The notes under the pieces are model-generated. The model worked only from the letters and a program-made list of their open reading frames with translations. It made no database searches and was not told where the DNA came from. The position numbers and the translations under genes are program-made. Shown here in pieces: positions 9,026-16,969 of a stretch of 64,000 nt of DNA (its first letter is position 1; each line of letters starts with the position of its first letter). Origin of the DNA: Chryseobacterium luquanense (lineage in GTDB: Bacteria > Bacteroidota > Bacteroidia > Flavobacteriales > Weeksellaceae); the NCBI RefSeq assembly GCF_026460945.1, contig NZ_JAOVZV010000003.1, positions 310,001 through 374,000 on the forward strand. The letters are read 5' to 3'.

Positions 9026-10687
9026 ATGAAGAAGTCATTCAAAATAATAGGTCTTGTCACGGCAATGATGTTTTCGGGACAGTTCTACGCACAAAATACA
9101 GATATTTATAAGGGAATTGAGTTTAAAATGCCTAAAGTGGCAGAAACTTCTTTCGCAGCAAATACCGTATCGATCAAAGATTTCGGTGGTGTTGCAGGTG
9201 GAAGTGTAAAAAATACAGAAGCTTTCAAAAAAGCAATCGACGCTTTGGTGAAAAAAGGTGGTGGTAAACTGGTGGTTCCAAGAGGGCTTTGGTTAACCGG
9301 ACCCATCGTTTTGCAGAGCAACATCAACCTTCATGTGGAAGATGGTGCGATGATTATTTTCAGCACTGACAAAAGCGATTATCCTTTGGTAGACGTGAGT
9401 TTTGAAGGTTTAAATACCATCCGCTGTCAATCTCCAATCTCTGCAAGAAATGCGAAAAATATCGCGATTACAGGAAAAGGTGTGATTGACGGAAGCGGTG
9501 ATGCATGGAGAGCCGTGAAAAAATCGAAATTATCTGAAGTGGAATGGAAAAAATTCGTTGCATCAGGCGGAATTGTTTCTAAAGACGGAAAAACATGGTA
9601 CCCATCTGAAAGCTATAAAAAAGGATTTGAAAGCAGCTCAAGTTTCAACGTTCCCGATAAAATCAACAAATCTGAACTTGAATCTGTGAAAGATTTCCTT
9701 CGTCCGGTAATGGTGAGCATCGTAGGTTGCGATCAGGTTCTTTTGGATGGCCCGACTTTCCAGAATTCTCCGGCATGGAACCTCCATCCATTGATGACTT
9801 CCAACTTAATTTTAAGAAATCTTACCGTTAGAAACCCTTGGTATTCTCAAAACGGTGACGGTGTAGATTTGGAATCTTGTAAAAATGTTCTGATCTACGA
9901 CAATACTTTCGACGTGGGTGATGATGCGATCTGCATTAAATCAGGCAAAAATGAAGACGGAAGAAAAAGAGGAATGCCTACCGAAAACGTAATCATCAAA
10001 AACAATATGGTGTATCACGGTCACGGTGGTTTTGTAATCGGAAGTGAAATGTCTGGTGGAGCAAGAAATATGCACGTTTCAGACTGTACTTTCATCGGAA
10101 CAGACATTGGTCTCCGTTTCAAAACAACCCGTGGAAGAGGTGGTGTAGTTGAAAATATTTACATCAAAAACATCGATATGATCAACATTCCGACGCAGAC
10201 AATTGGTTTCAATATGTTCTACGAAGGTGCTTCTCCGGTTTTGGAGGACGGACAAAAAGCGGAAGGAAACAAAGCTCCGGAAAAAACATATCCGGTGACT
10301 GAGGAAACGCCTGTTTTCAGAAATATCTACTTTAAAAATATCACGGCAACGAATTCTGATGAAGCGATTACTTTATTCGGTTTGGCTGAAATGAACCTTA
10401 AAAATATCGTCATTGAAGATTCTCAGTTCGAAACTAAAAAAGGACTAAGCATCGTAGACGCAGACGGAATTCAGCTGAAAAATGTAAAACTGAAATATTC
10501 AGAAGGAACTGGAGCAACGATTTACAACAGTAAAAACGTTGATCTTTCTTCCCTTCAGCTGGAATCAGCTCAAAAACCAACCATCAAAGTTTTAGGAGCA
10601 AAAACCACTTCGGTAAAACTTCCGAAAGACGTAAAAGGTGAGCAACTGAGCATTTCAAAAGAGATTGCCAAGAATGCGGTTAAATAA
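9026..10687 (+). CDS. GH28 polygalacturonase / rhamnogalacturonase
   Basis: A 553-residue exported right-handed beta-helix hydrolase (signal peptide ending FYAQ, about residue 22) that cleaves alpha-1,4-galacturonic linkages. All GH28 motifs are present: NGDGVD with D278, GDDAICIKSG with D299 and D300, HGHGGFVIGSE with H333, and RFKTTRGRGG with R364/K366. It begins ten bases after the CE12 stop. The size and the insertion around residues 170-225 are usual for exo-acting Bacteroidota members, so release of monomers or dimers from chain ends is more likely than endo-cleavage, although this is inference. Confidence 0.94.
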   Translation: MKKSFKIIGLVTAMMFSGQFYAQNTDIYKGIEFKMPKVAETSFAANTVSIKDFGGVAGGSVKNTEAFKKAIDALVKKGGGKLVVPRGLWLTGPIVLQSNINLHVEDGAMIIFSTDKSDYPLVDVSFEGLNTIRCQSPISARNAKNIAITGKGVIDGSGDAWRAVKKSKLSEVEWKKFVASGGIVSKDGKTWYPSESYKKGFESSSSFNVPDKINKSELESVKDFLRPVMVSIVGCDQVLLDGPTFQNSPAWNLHPLMTSNLILRNLTVRNPWYSQNGDGVDLESCKNVLIYDNTFDVGDDAICIKSGKNEDGRKRGMPTENVIIKNNMVYHGHGGFVIGSEMSGGARNMHVSDCTFIGTDIGLRFKTTRGRGGVVENIYIKNIDMINIPTQTIGFNMFYEGASPVLEDGQKAEGNKAPEKTYPVTEETPVFRNIYFKNITATNSDEAITLFGLAEMNLKNIVIEDSQFETKKGLSIVDADGIQLKNVKLKYSEGTGATIYNSKNVDLSSLQLESAQKPTIKVLGAKTTSVKLPKDVKGEQLSISKEIAKNAVK

Positions 10688-10946
10688 TTTGAGATTTGAC
10701 GTTTGAGATTTGAGCTTCTGGATTCTGGATTCGGGTTCCGCGATTGCGATTCGGAGTTTTGGATTCGGGATATGGGCGCACAGGAAAAATTTTAATTTTT
10801 CAACTAATGTGTTCTAAATATTCTCAAACATTTAAACTTGAAGTTAACTAATGTGTCAAAAAACTTTTGTGACTTTTGACTTCGTCGAATCTGGCGATTT
10901 GTGGTTAAAAGTTTTGGTTAAACAAACACACCAAATTAATTTAAAA
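10688..10946. other. Gene-free gap with short direct repeats
   Basis: The first 90 bases are low-complexity tandem variation: TTTGAGATTTGA occurs twice (about 10689-10715), followed by several GGATTCTGGATTCGGG and GATTGCGATTCGGAG units up to about 10770. No convincing promoter box is seen. A weak open frame continues upstream of the next gene but lacks coding character. Confidence 0.4.
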
Positions 10947-11852
10947 ATGAGTTTTCACAAACTATATTTTCTTTTTGTTTTTTTTGTAGGAGCAACAGCA
11001 TTCGGTCAGACAAAGCCGAATGCTACTCCTTACACAAACGAAGCAACATACGAAAAACTTAAAAAGAAACATCCGTTCATCACGCCTTTGAACAGACCGG
11101 TTCCGCCCAACATCGGGATCGATAAAGATGTAGAATATGCCAACATTAACAGACTTTCCCTGAAAGCCGACATCTACTACCCTCTTGATAAATCCAAAAA
11201 ACATCCTGCAGTCGCAATGGTTCATGGTGGCGGCTGGATTTCTGGCAGCAAGGAAAATGAAAAATACATGGCTCAGGAATTGGCCGCAAAAGGTTATGTT
11301 GCTATTGCAGTCGGTTACCGTTTGAGCGAAGTAGCAAAATATCCCGCAGCGATTGATGATGTAAACAATGCCATTGAATATTTAAAGAAGAACAAAAAGA
11401 AATATTCTGTCGACACCAAAAAGATCGCAATTTTAGGAGAATCAGCGGGTGCCCAGATCGCGACTTTGGTTGGAGTAAAATCTAAAGGAAAAATAAAAGC
11501 GATTGTGAATGTAGATGGTGTCGTTTCATTTATTCATGAAGAATCGGGTAAGGAAGGAACTTACGACGCTTTTTGGCTGGGTTATGCCCACAAAGACAAT
11601 CCTGAAATCTGGAAAGATGCTTCACCATTGGAATTCGTTGATAAAAATACGCCTCCTACTCTATTTATCAATTCTTCGCAACCTCGCTTTCACGCAGGAA
11701 GAGATGATATGATGAAAAAACTGAAGAGCTATGGAACTTTCACAGAATTTCACGAAATCAAAGACACGCCCCACTCCTTCTGGTCTGCAGAACCGTGGTT
11801 CACAGAAACTTTAAATCTGACGCTGGAGTTTTTAGACAAGACTTTGAAATAA
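10947..11852 (+). CDS. Secreted alpha/beta hydrolase (BD-FAE/acetylesterase-like)
   Basis: A 301-residue serine esterase. I place the start at ATG 10947 because the following residues (SFHKLYFLFVFFVGATAFGQ) form a clean signal peptide; the frame is open 32 codons further upstream but begins with a non-signal sequence. The oxyanion motif is HGGGWISGS, the nucleophile elbow GESAGAQ with S166, and the catalytic His H276 in DTPHSFW; the likely acid is in the GRDD segment. It belongs to the COG0657-like carbohydrate esterases. Placed between polygalacturonase and the second CE8, it probably removes acyl or feruloyl groups from pectin; the exact ester is unknown. Confidence 0.85.
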   Translation: MSFHKLYFLFVFFVGATAFGQTKPNATPYTNEATYEKLKKKHPFITPLNRPVPPNIGIDKDVEYANINRLSLKADIYYPLDKSKKHPAVAMVHGGGWISGSKENEKYMAQELAAKGYVAIAVGYRLSEVAKYPAAIDDVNNAIEYLKKNKKKYSVDTKKIAILGESAGAQIATLVGVKSKGKIKAIVNVDGVVSFIHEESGKEGTYDAFWLGYAHKDNPEIWKDASPLEFVDKNTPPTLFINSSQPRFHAGRDDMMKKLKSYGTFTEFHEIKDTPHSFWSAEPWFTETLNLTLEFLDKTLK

Positions 11853-11942
11853 TGTTAGTCAAGGCAAAGGTTAGATTAATTTCACCGTTTAATTGGCTTA
11901 GGAGTTTGGAACGTTAAGAAAATTTAAAATAAAGCCATTAAG

Positions 11943-12020
11943 AAATTCCCACTGTTTGAGTGCGGCAAAAATTATCTAAATAAATGAAATTTTCAATCCG
12001 CACGAGTTTGGGAATTTTAG
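11943..12020. repeat. Palindromic element with AATTCCCA arms
   Basis: The left arm AATTCCCACTGTTTGAGTGC and the right arm CGCACGAGTTTGGGAATT pair over most of their length around an AT-rich loop. Elements of this look are dispersed in Chryseobacterium-type genomes (from memory). It lies between the esterase and the second CE8 gene and overlaps the proposed -33 box of the latter. Confidence 0.5.
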
Positions 12021-12037
12021 GATTTACTTTAAATTTT
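12007..12037 (+). promoter_or_regulatory. Possible Bacteroidota-type promoter for the second CE8 gene
   Basis: TTTG at 12007-12010, then 19 bases, then TAAATTTT at 12030-12037. This approximates the TTTG-N19-TAnnTTTG consensus (one mismatch in the -7 box). The -33 box is supplied by the arm of the neighbouring palindromic repeat, so chance similarity is possible. Confidence 0.3.
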
Positions 12038-12114
12038 TAGTGGAAAAATCCAGCCTTGAATTTTTGGTTCTTTTGTTTCAAGACAAAAGAATATTAAAGC
12101 AAAATAATTTTTCA

Positions 12115-13092
12115 ATGAAAAAAATATTTTTAATACTCTTCATTTCCATCACCAATTTTTTACTGGCCGGAACTGACCCCTACATCACAGTGACTGTTGC
12201 GCAAGACGGAAGCGGCCAATTTACTTCCATTCAAAAAGCAATCACATCCATCAGAGATCTCGGTCCCGGTGAAGCTTTGGTTAAAATAAAAGCTGGAACG
12301 TATAATGAGAAGATCATCATTCCATCCTCAAAACATAAAATCACTTTACAGGGCGACAGCAAAGAAAATACGATTATCTCCAACGATGATTATTCAGGAA
12401 AACTGGATGCTTTGAATGAGAAAATGACGACTTTCAATTCATACACGCTGTTGGTGATGTCAGATGATGTTAAAATTTCAAATCTGACCATTAAAAATGC
12501 TTCATGCAATCAGGGACAGGCTGTTGCACTTCATGTGGAAGGTGACCGTTTTATCGTTAAAAACTCCAATATTTTGGGATGTCAGGACACTGTTTATACC
12601 GGTGGAAATCACAGCAGACAATATTACGTGAACTGTTTCATTGAAGGTACAACCGACTTTATTTTCGGTTCGGCAACCGTGGTTTTCAAAAACTGTACGA
12701 TAAAAAGTTTAGCCAATTCTTACATTACGGCGGCATCAACTGATCAGTCTAAAAGTTTTGGATATGTATTTTTCGACTGTAAATTAATTGCCAAAGAAGG
12801 CATCAACAAAGTATTTTTAGGAAGACCGTGGAGATCGTACGCAAGAACCGTTTTCATCAATACCGAAATGGGCAACCACATCCTTCCTGAAGGCTGGAAC
12901 CCTTGGAAAGGCGACAAAATGTTCCCGGACAAAGACAAAACTGCCTACTACGCAGAATACAAAAGCAAAGGCGAAGGCGGAAAAACCGAAAACCGTGTAG
13001 CCTGGTCGCATCAGCTGACAAAAAAGGAAGCAAAAAAATACACCATCAAAAACATTTTCGGAGACTGGAATCCGGATATGATTAATAAGTAA
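12115..13092 (+). CDS. Pectin methylesterase (CE8), copy 2
   Basis: A 325-residue pectinesterase. The start is set at ATG 12115 because KKIFLILFISITNFLLAG follows as a signal peptide; the GTG 25 codons upstream leads only into non-signal residues. Conserved CE8 segments are NQGQAVALHV (Gln), GCQDTVYT (acid Asp), GTTDFIFGSAT (nucleophile Asp) and LGRPWRSYARTV (Arg). The C-terminal block AWSHQLTKKEAKKYT closely matches the same position in copy 1 (SWSHQLTKEQSKKYT), confirming common ancestry. Gene-free gaps of over 260 bp on either side suggest its own transcription unit. Confidence 0.94.
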   Translation: MKKIFLILFISITNFLLAGTDPYITVTVAQDGSGQFTSIQKAITSIRDLGPGEALVKIKAGTYNEKIIIPSSKHKITLQGDSKENTIISNDDYSGKLDALNEKMTTFNSYTLLVMSDDVKISNLTIKNASCNQGQAVALHVEGDRFIVKNSNILGCQDTVYTGGNHSRQYYVNCFIEGTTDFIFGSATVVFKNCTIKSLANSYITAASTDQSKSFGYVFFDCKLIAKEGINKVFLGRPWRSYARTVFINTEMGNHILPEGWNPWKGDKMFPDKDKTAYYAEYKSKGEGGKTENRVAWSHQLTKKEAKKYTIKNIFGDWNPDMINK

Positions 13093-13144
13093 TTGGCAAT
13101 GAGCAATCTCAAAGCCATTTAAATATAACAGTTAGTATTAGCGA

Positions 13145-13169
13145 TGTCATGCTGAGCCTGTCGAAGCAT
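13145..13169. repeat. GTCATGCTGAGCCTGTCGAAGC repeat arm
   Basis: A single arm of the widespread Bacteroidota GTCAT(G/T)CTGAGC...GTCGAAGCAT repeat. No partner arm is seen nearby. It is related at its start to the GTCAT elements at 8062-8130 and 14193-14271. Confidence 0.5.
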
Positions 13170-13201
13170 TTCACAATAATAAAATCATACAATGAAAAGT
13201 T

Positions 13202-13338
13202 ATTTTACCGCAAAAGAAACAAAAGACCTTTGAGAACTATAGACAATCAAAAGTTTGCAAAATGAAACTTTTACATTTTGCAAACTTTTGACAGTCTTAT
13301 TTTAAATCATTTCTTTTGATTCTTTTGCGGTTTAAAAT
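13202..13338. repeat. Nested double palindrome, about 137 bp
   Basis: Outer arms (13202-13226 and 13313-13338) are near-perfect complements built on ACCGCAAAAGAA and CAAAAGA. Inside them, a second 24-base pair of arms (13241-13264 and 13274-13297) on CAAAAGTTTGCAAAATG forms a strong hairpin with a nine-base loop. The structure could be a MITE-like insertion or a structured RNA leader for the CE12 gene that starts 28 bases later. Confidence 0.6.
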
Positions 13339-13365
13339 TTTTCACATTAAATAAAAATTTAAAAA

Positions 13366-14103
13366 ATGAAAAAAATACTTTTAATCCTAAGCATCATAAT
13401 TTCAGCATTATCGATAGCTCAGAAAAAACCAACCTTATTTTTAATCGGCGACTCCACGATGTCTAATAAAGACAATCCCGAAAAAAATCCGGAACACGGT
13501 TGGGGACAGGTTTTAGGACAATTTTTAACTCCAAATATTGAAATTCAGAACCACGCCATGAACGGAAGAAGCTCAAAAAGTTTCAGAACAGAAGGCCGCT
13601 GGGACAAGGTTGAAAAGCAATTGAAAAAAGGTGATTTCGTAATTATTCAGTTCGGTCATAACGATCAGAAACTGAAAGATTCAACGAAATTTACCAATCC
13701 ACATACGCAGTACAGAGCGAATCTGGAAAGATACGTGAACGAAACACGAGCAAAAGGCGCAACGCCAATTTTGATGACTTCCATTACCAGAAGAAACTTC
13801 AACGAAAACGGCGTTTTAATCGATACGCACACCGATTATCCTTTGGTGGTAAGAATGGTGGCGAATGATATGAAAGTTGCATTTGTAGACATGCAGTTAC
13901 TGACCGAACAGATGGAAATCGCTGCAGGTCCGGAAAAATCAAAATTATTACACCTTCATTTCAAGGCAGGTGAAAATGCATATTACGACAAGGACAAAGC
14001 GGATGATACGCATTTATCAAAACTAGGAGCTGAAACGGTTGCCAAACTGGCTACAAAGTCTTTAAAGAACTTAAAGACAGGACTGGAGAAATATATTAAA
14101 TAA
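13366..14103 (+). CDS. Rhamnogalacturonan acetylesterase (CE12), copy 2
   Basis: A 245-residue SGNH hydrolase with a short signal peptide (to about residue 18, ISIAQ or similar). Motifs are LIGDSTMSNK (nucleophile Ser), MNGRSSKSF (oxyanion Gly-Arg), IQFGHNDQK, and the ADDTHLSKLGA Asp-His pair. It is smaller than copy 1 and has no lipobox, so this version is likely periplasmic or secreted. The ordinary CE12 length is about 230-260 residues, so it is complete. It follows the nested palindrome and precedes the hairpin at 14105. Confidence 0.93.
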   Translation: MKKILLILSIIISALSIAQKKPTLFLIGDSTMSNKDNPEKNPEHGWGQVLGQFLTPNIEIQNHAMNGRSSKSFRTEGRWDKVEKQLKKGDFVIIQFGHNDQKLKDSTKFTNPHTQYRANLERYVNETRAKGATPILMTSITRRNFNENGVLIDTHTDYPLVVRMVANDMKVAFVDMQLLTEQMEIAAGPEKSKLLHLHFKAGENAYYDKDKADDTHLSKLGAETVAKLATKSLKNLKTGLEKYIK

Positions 14104-14104
14104 T

Positions 14105-14180
14105 ATCCCACAGATCGCACAGATTTTCACAGATTGATTTGTAGAAAATAATCTGCTCAATCTGCAAAGTCTGTGAGAGA
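14105..14180. repeat. CACAGATT long-hairpin repeat, copy 1
   Basis: The left arm CCCACAGATCGCACAGATTT and the right arm AATCTGCAAAGTCTGTGAGA are imperfect inverse complements. This is one of five intergenic copies in the window (also 18318-18399, 28375-28440, 45227-45287 and 46968-47118). It begins one base after the CE12 stop codon and might act as a transcript end. Confidence 0.65.
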
Positions 14181-14192
14181 AATCAACACTCA

Positions 14193-14271
14193 GTTTGTCA
14201 TCCAGAGCGAAACGGAGTGTAGCGTGGAATCACAGAAGATTCAAATGTATAGATTCCTACGGAATGACAAA
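14193..14271. repeat. Hybrid GTCAT palindrome
   Basis: The left arm TTTGTCATCCAGAGCGAAAC with GTAGCGTGGAATC and the right arm TAGATTCCTACGGAATGACA AAG. The right arm is identical to one arm of the element at 8062-8130; the left is the divergent GAGCGAAACGGAGTGTAGC form. It appears to be two related repeat types paired with each other. Confidence 0.5.
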
Positions 14272-14311
14272 GTTTATGTTTAAGTAATTACAAAAATTCA
14301 AAAATCACAAT

Positions 14312-14653
14312 ATGAATTTCAAAAAAGAACCATTTTTCGATGGCAATTCCGAATGGGAAGATTTGGGAGCCGGTGTTTCCAGACAGTTTGTAGGATACAA
14401 CTCACAGGTCATGATGGTCATCGTGAAGTTTGAAAAAGATGCAATTGGAACTGTACATCAGCATTTTCATTCTCAAATCACGTATGTTGCTGAAGGAAAA
14501 TTTGAAGTAACCGTTGACGGAGAAACCAAAATCCTGCAGAAAGGCGACGGATTTTTTGCCCAACCCAATATTTTTCATGGGGTGAAATGTTTAGAAGAAG
14601 GAAAACTGATTGACGCATTCACACCTTTCAGAGAAGATTTCCTGAAAGATTAA
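14312..14653 (+). CDS. kdgF: KdgF-like cupin for unsaturated uronate processing
   Basis: A 113-residue single-domain cupin without signal peptide, so cytoplasmic (or periplasmic only if exported otherwise). KdgF converts 4,5-unsaturated galacturonate, the GH105 product, to the linear 5-keto-4-deoxyuronate (DKI). The metal-binding cluster is VHQHFHSQ with H49, H51 and Q55, and H89 in NIFHGVKCLEEGKL; the family C-terminus FTPFREDFL is intact. It is the only intracellular uronate-pathway gene in the window; kduI, kduD, kdgK and kdgA are not seen. A generic cupin is the alternative, but context and the FTPxREDFL ending favour KdgF. Confidence 0.85.
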   Translation: MNFKKEPFFDGNSEWEDLGAGVSRQFVGYNSQVMMVIVKFEKDAIGTVHQHFHSQITYVAEGKFEVTVDGETKILQKGDGFFAQPNIFHGVKCLEEGKLIDAFTPFREDFLKD

Positions 14654-14665
14654 CTTATTAAATTC

Positions 14666-14702
14666 AAACCTTCAAGGTTTTAAAAACCTTGAAGGTTTCT
14701 TA
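14666..14702 (+). terminator. Hairpin between kdgF and the first tandem esterase
   Basis: Perfect 12-base arms AAACCTTCAAGG and CCTTGAAGGTTT surround TTTTAAAAA. The trailing sequence is CTTATTT, a weak T-run. The same layout, with different inner bases, occurs at 18509-18547, so this may be a dispersed palindrome serving as attenuator or terminator. Confidence 0.5.
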
Positions 14703-14712
14703 TTTAAAACAA

Positions 14713-15612
14713 ATGAAAAAAGTACTTTTTTTAATAGTTATTTTCTCTTTCATCCAGTTTTCCGCACAGGAAAAAATATCGTTTTGGCCTAAAAGTGAAA
14801 TGCCCAATTCAAAAATTTTATCTTCGAAAACAAAGAAGAAAAAAGAACTGGCAGAACTGAAAGAAGCTGAACTTTTTGCTTTTCTGCCTCCCGTGAAGGA
14901 GAGAAATCAGAAGTCCGTCATCATTATTCCCGGCGGTGGTTATTCAAAACTGACTTATGATGAAGGTGCTTTTCAGATCGCAAAATGGATGAACACTTTG
15001 GGGATTTCCGCTTTTGTTTTAAATTACAGATTGCCAACTTCACCCGATTTAATTCAAAAAGAAATTGCGCCGTTGCAGGATATCCAGGCTGCCATCAAAT
15101 ACATCAGAAAAAATTCGGCTCAATGGGGAATTTCTCCCGATCAGGTGGGCGTCGTGGGAACCTCAGCAGGCGGACATTTGGCGACAATGGCCAGCAATAT
15201 TTCTAAAGATTATACAGCATTAAAAGGCGATTGGGAAATCATTTCCACCATTCCAAACTTTGCCATTCTTTTTTGTCCGGTCATTGATCTGGGCGAATAT
15301 GCTCATAAAGGAAGCCGCAACAGTTTGCTGGGCGAAAACGCTTCTCCCGAAAAAATTGCAGAATTTTCCATGCAGAATCTGGTAAGCGAAAAAACGCCGC
15401 CAACGATTTTGTTTCACAATCAGGATGATACGGCCGTTCCGCCGATGAACAGCATTTTGTATTTCAAGGCGATGACGAAAAATAAAGTGAAAGGTGCAAT
15501 GTTTATTTTCCCCAAAGGTGGACACCGGTTTTTCGTAACCGACAAAGATCCGATCAATGAAAACTGGAAAAAACTGTGTGCAGACTGGCTTGAGGGTATT
15601 GGTAACAAATAA
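14713..15612 (+). CDS. Secreted alpha/beta hydrolase, tandem copy 1
   Basis: A 299-residue serine esterase; start at ATG 14713 begins a signal peptide (KKVLFLIVIFSFIQFSAQ), whereas the TTG eight codons upstream sits inside a hairpin. Features: oxyanion IIPGGGYSKL, nucleophile GTSAGGHLA, catalytic Asp in FHNQDDTAVP, and His in PKGGHRFFV. It is an acetyl-xylan-esterase-like COG0657 member. It shares long blocks with the gene at 16015 (WPK.EMPNSK, GISAFVLNYRLPTS, PLQDIQAAIK, GDYAHKGSR-type region), so the pair arose by tandem duplication. The likely substrate is acetylated pectin oligomers (inference). Confidence 0.86.
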   Translation: MKKVLFLIVIFSFIQFSAQEKISFWPKSEMPNSKILSSKTKKKKELAELKEAELFAFLPPVKERNQKSVIIIPGGGYSKLTYDEGAFQIAKWMNTLGISAFVLNYRLPTSPDLIQKEIAPLQDIQAAIKYIRKNSAQWGISPDQVGVVGTSAGGHLATMASNISKDYTALKGDWEIISTIPNFAILFCPVIDLGEYAHKGSRNSLLGENASPEKIAEFSMQNLVSEKTPPTILFHNQDDTAVPPMNSILYFKAMTKNKVKGAMFIFPKGGHRFFVTDKDPINENWKKLCADWLEGIGNK

Positions 15613-16014
15613 TTAGTAATAAAAATGATTGGTGAGAAGTTGATTTGGGCAGCTATTCCGCCTTCCACTCCCGCTTTTTTGTTCGTCGCATCCTGAGCTC
15701 AGCCCAAGGGCTCCTCGCAAAAAGAGCTCCGTTCAAACCTAACGAAGTGGTTCATCGATTCAAATAAAAAAATATAAAATTGAGATAAGTCGGGCTGCAG
15801 ATTTGTCATCAAAACAAAATTTGTCTTTAACCGACAATAATTCAGATTAAAAAAAAACGAATGTCCACAATTTGTCATCATGAAGAACACTGTATTTCTT
15901 TGTTAAGTTTACGCCTTTGTGTAACTTAAGAAATGGTCATCATTTTAAACTCTTTGTTTGGCTTTGCGTTAAATTAAAAATTATAATCAATTGCGGATTT
16001 TAAAAAAAATAACA
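15613..16014. other. 402-bp gap holding two repeat elements
   Basis: No gene is visible. About 15645-15745 resembles the Flavobacteria-type dispersed element with CTATTCCGCCTTCCACTC and CAAAAAGAGCTCCGTTCAAA arms. A copy of the GCAAAGGCG element follows at 15890-15976 in minus orientation. The sequence in between is AT-rich with no clear promoter. Confidence 0.5.
15890..15976 (-). repeat. GCAAAGGCG dispersed element, copy A
   Basis: Read on the minus strand it begins TTTAACGCAAAGCC, continues through TTATGATG-like sequence and ends ACAAAGGCGTAAACTTAACA AAG. The same order and spacing occurs at 28240-28330 and in modified form at 45071-45175. It contains no coding sequence. Confidence 0.55.
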
Positions 16015-16920
16015 ATGAAAAACTTCATCCTTATATTCAGCATATTTATTGGAATTCAAATTTCAGCCCAGCAGAAAATAACCGTTTGGCCAAAAGGTGA
16101 AATGCCCAATTCCAAAGGTTTAAAATTAAATATTGTAGAAGAAAAAGAAGGCAGAATCACACAGATTCAGGAAGCTGAACTGTTTGCTTTTCTACCCGCC
16201 AAAGAGGAAAGAAAAAAAATGGCCATCATCGTCATTCCAGGTGGAGGTTACAGACATTTGACTTACGATTTGGGAGGATACTCTTATGCAAAATGGCTCA
16301 ACAACTTAGGAATTTCAGCATTTGTTTTAAACTATCGCTTACCTACTTCTGCGGATTTAAAACAGAGAGAAATAGGTCCGTTACAGGATATTCAGGCTGC
16401 AATAAAATTAATCAGAAAAAATGCAGCTCAATATGGAATTTCACCTGACCAGATCGGAGTTTTGGGAACTTCTGCAGGCGGACATTTGGCTGCAATGGCT
16501 TGCAATATTTCAGGCGATTACACTGAATTGAAGGGCGATTGGACAAGCATTCCAACCGTTCCAAACTTTGCAATTTTGGTTTCGCCCGTCATCGATTTAG
16601 GCGAATTTGCCCACAAAGGAAGTCGGGTAAATCTTTTGGGAGAAAATACTTCCGATGAAAAGATTAAAGAATATTCAATGCAGAATAGCGTGAGTGAAAA
16701 AACTCCGCCAACCATTTTATTTCATGCTCAGAATGATAATGCTGTACCCGTTATCAATTCAATTTTATACTATGAGGCAATGATTAAAAATAAAGTGAAA
16801 GGAGCGATGTTCATTTTCCCCGAAGGTGAGCATAACATCGGAATTTCCAATAAAACTGAACTGACGGATAACTGGAAGAAAATTTGCGCGGACTGGCTCA
16901 AAAGCATAAGTGATAAGTAA
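16015..16920 (+). CDS. Secreted alpha/beta hydrolase, tandem copy 2
   Basis: A 301-residue paralogue of 14713-15612. The start at ATG 16015 gives a signal peptide (KNFILIFSIFIGIQISAQ); the TTG eight codons earlier does not. Motifs: VIPGGGYRHL, GTSAGGHLAAM, the Asp in FHAQNDNAVP and the His in PEGEHNIGIS. Compared with copy 1, the C-terminal His context changes from GGHRFF to GEHNIG, so substrate preference may have diverged although the triad remains. The following gene begins 49 bp downstream, so the two are probably cotranscribed. Confidence 0.86.
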   Translation: MKNFILIFSIFIGIQISAQQKITVWPKGEMPNSKGLKLNIVEEKEGRITQIQEAELFAFLPAKEERKKMAIIVIPGGGYRHLTYDLGGYSYAKWLNNLGISAFVLNYRLPTSADLKQREIGPLQDIQAAIKLIRKNAAQYGISPDQIGVLGTSAGGHLAAMACNISGDYTELKGDWTSIPTVPNFAILVSPVIDLGEFAHKGSRVNLLGENTSDEKIKEYSMQNSVSEKTPPTILFHAQNDNAVPVINSILYYEAMIKNKVKGAMFIFPEGEHNIGISNKTELTDNWKKICADWLKSISDK

Positions 16921-16969
16921 TATTAATAATGACTTGTTACATTCTACTGATACAATTTTAAAGAATACA

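Noticed and set aside
13202..13338. CRISPR repeat possibility for the nested palindrome and other repeats
   Set aside because: No regular direct repeat-spacer series exists here or elsewhere in the window, and no cas gene is present.
15699..15890. Minus-strand 63-codon frame in the esterase gap
   Set aside because: It spans a dispersed repeat and AT-rich DNA with no coding signature.
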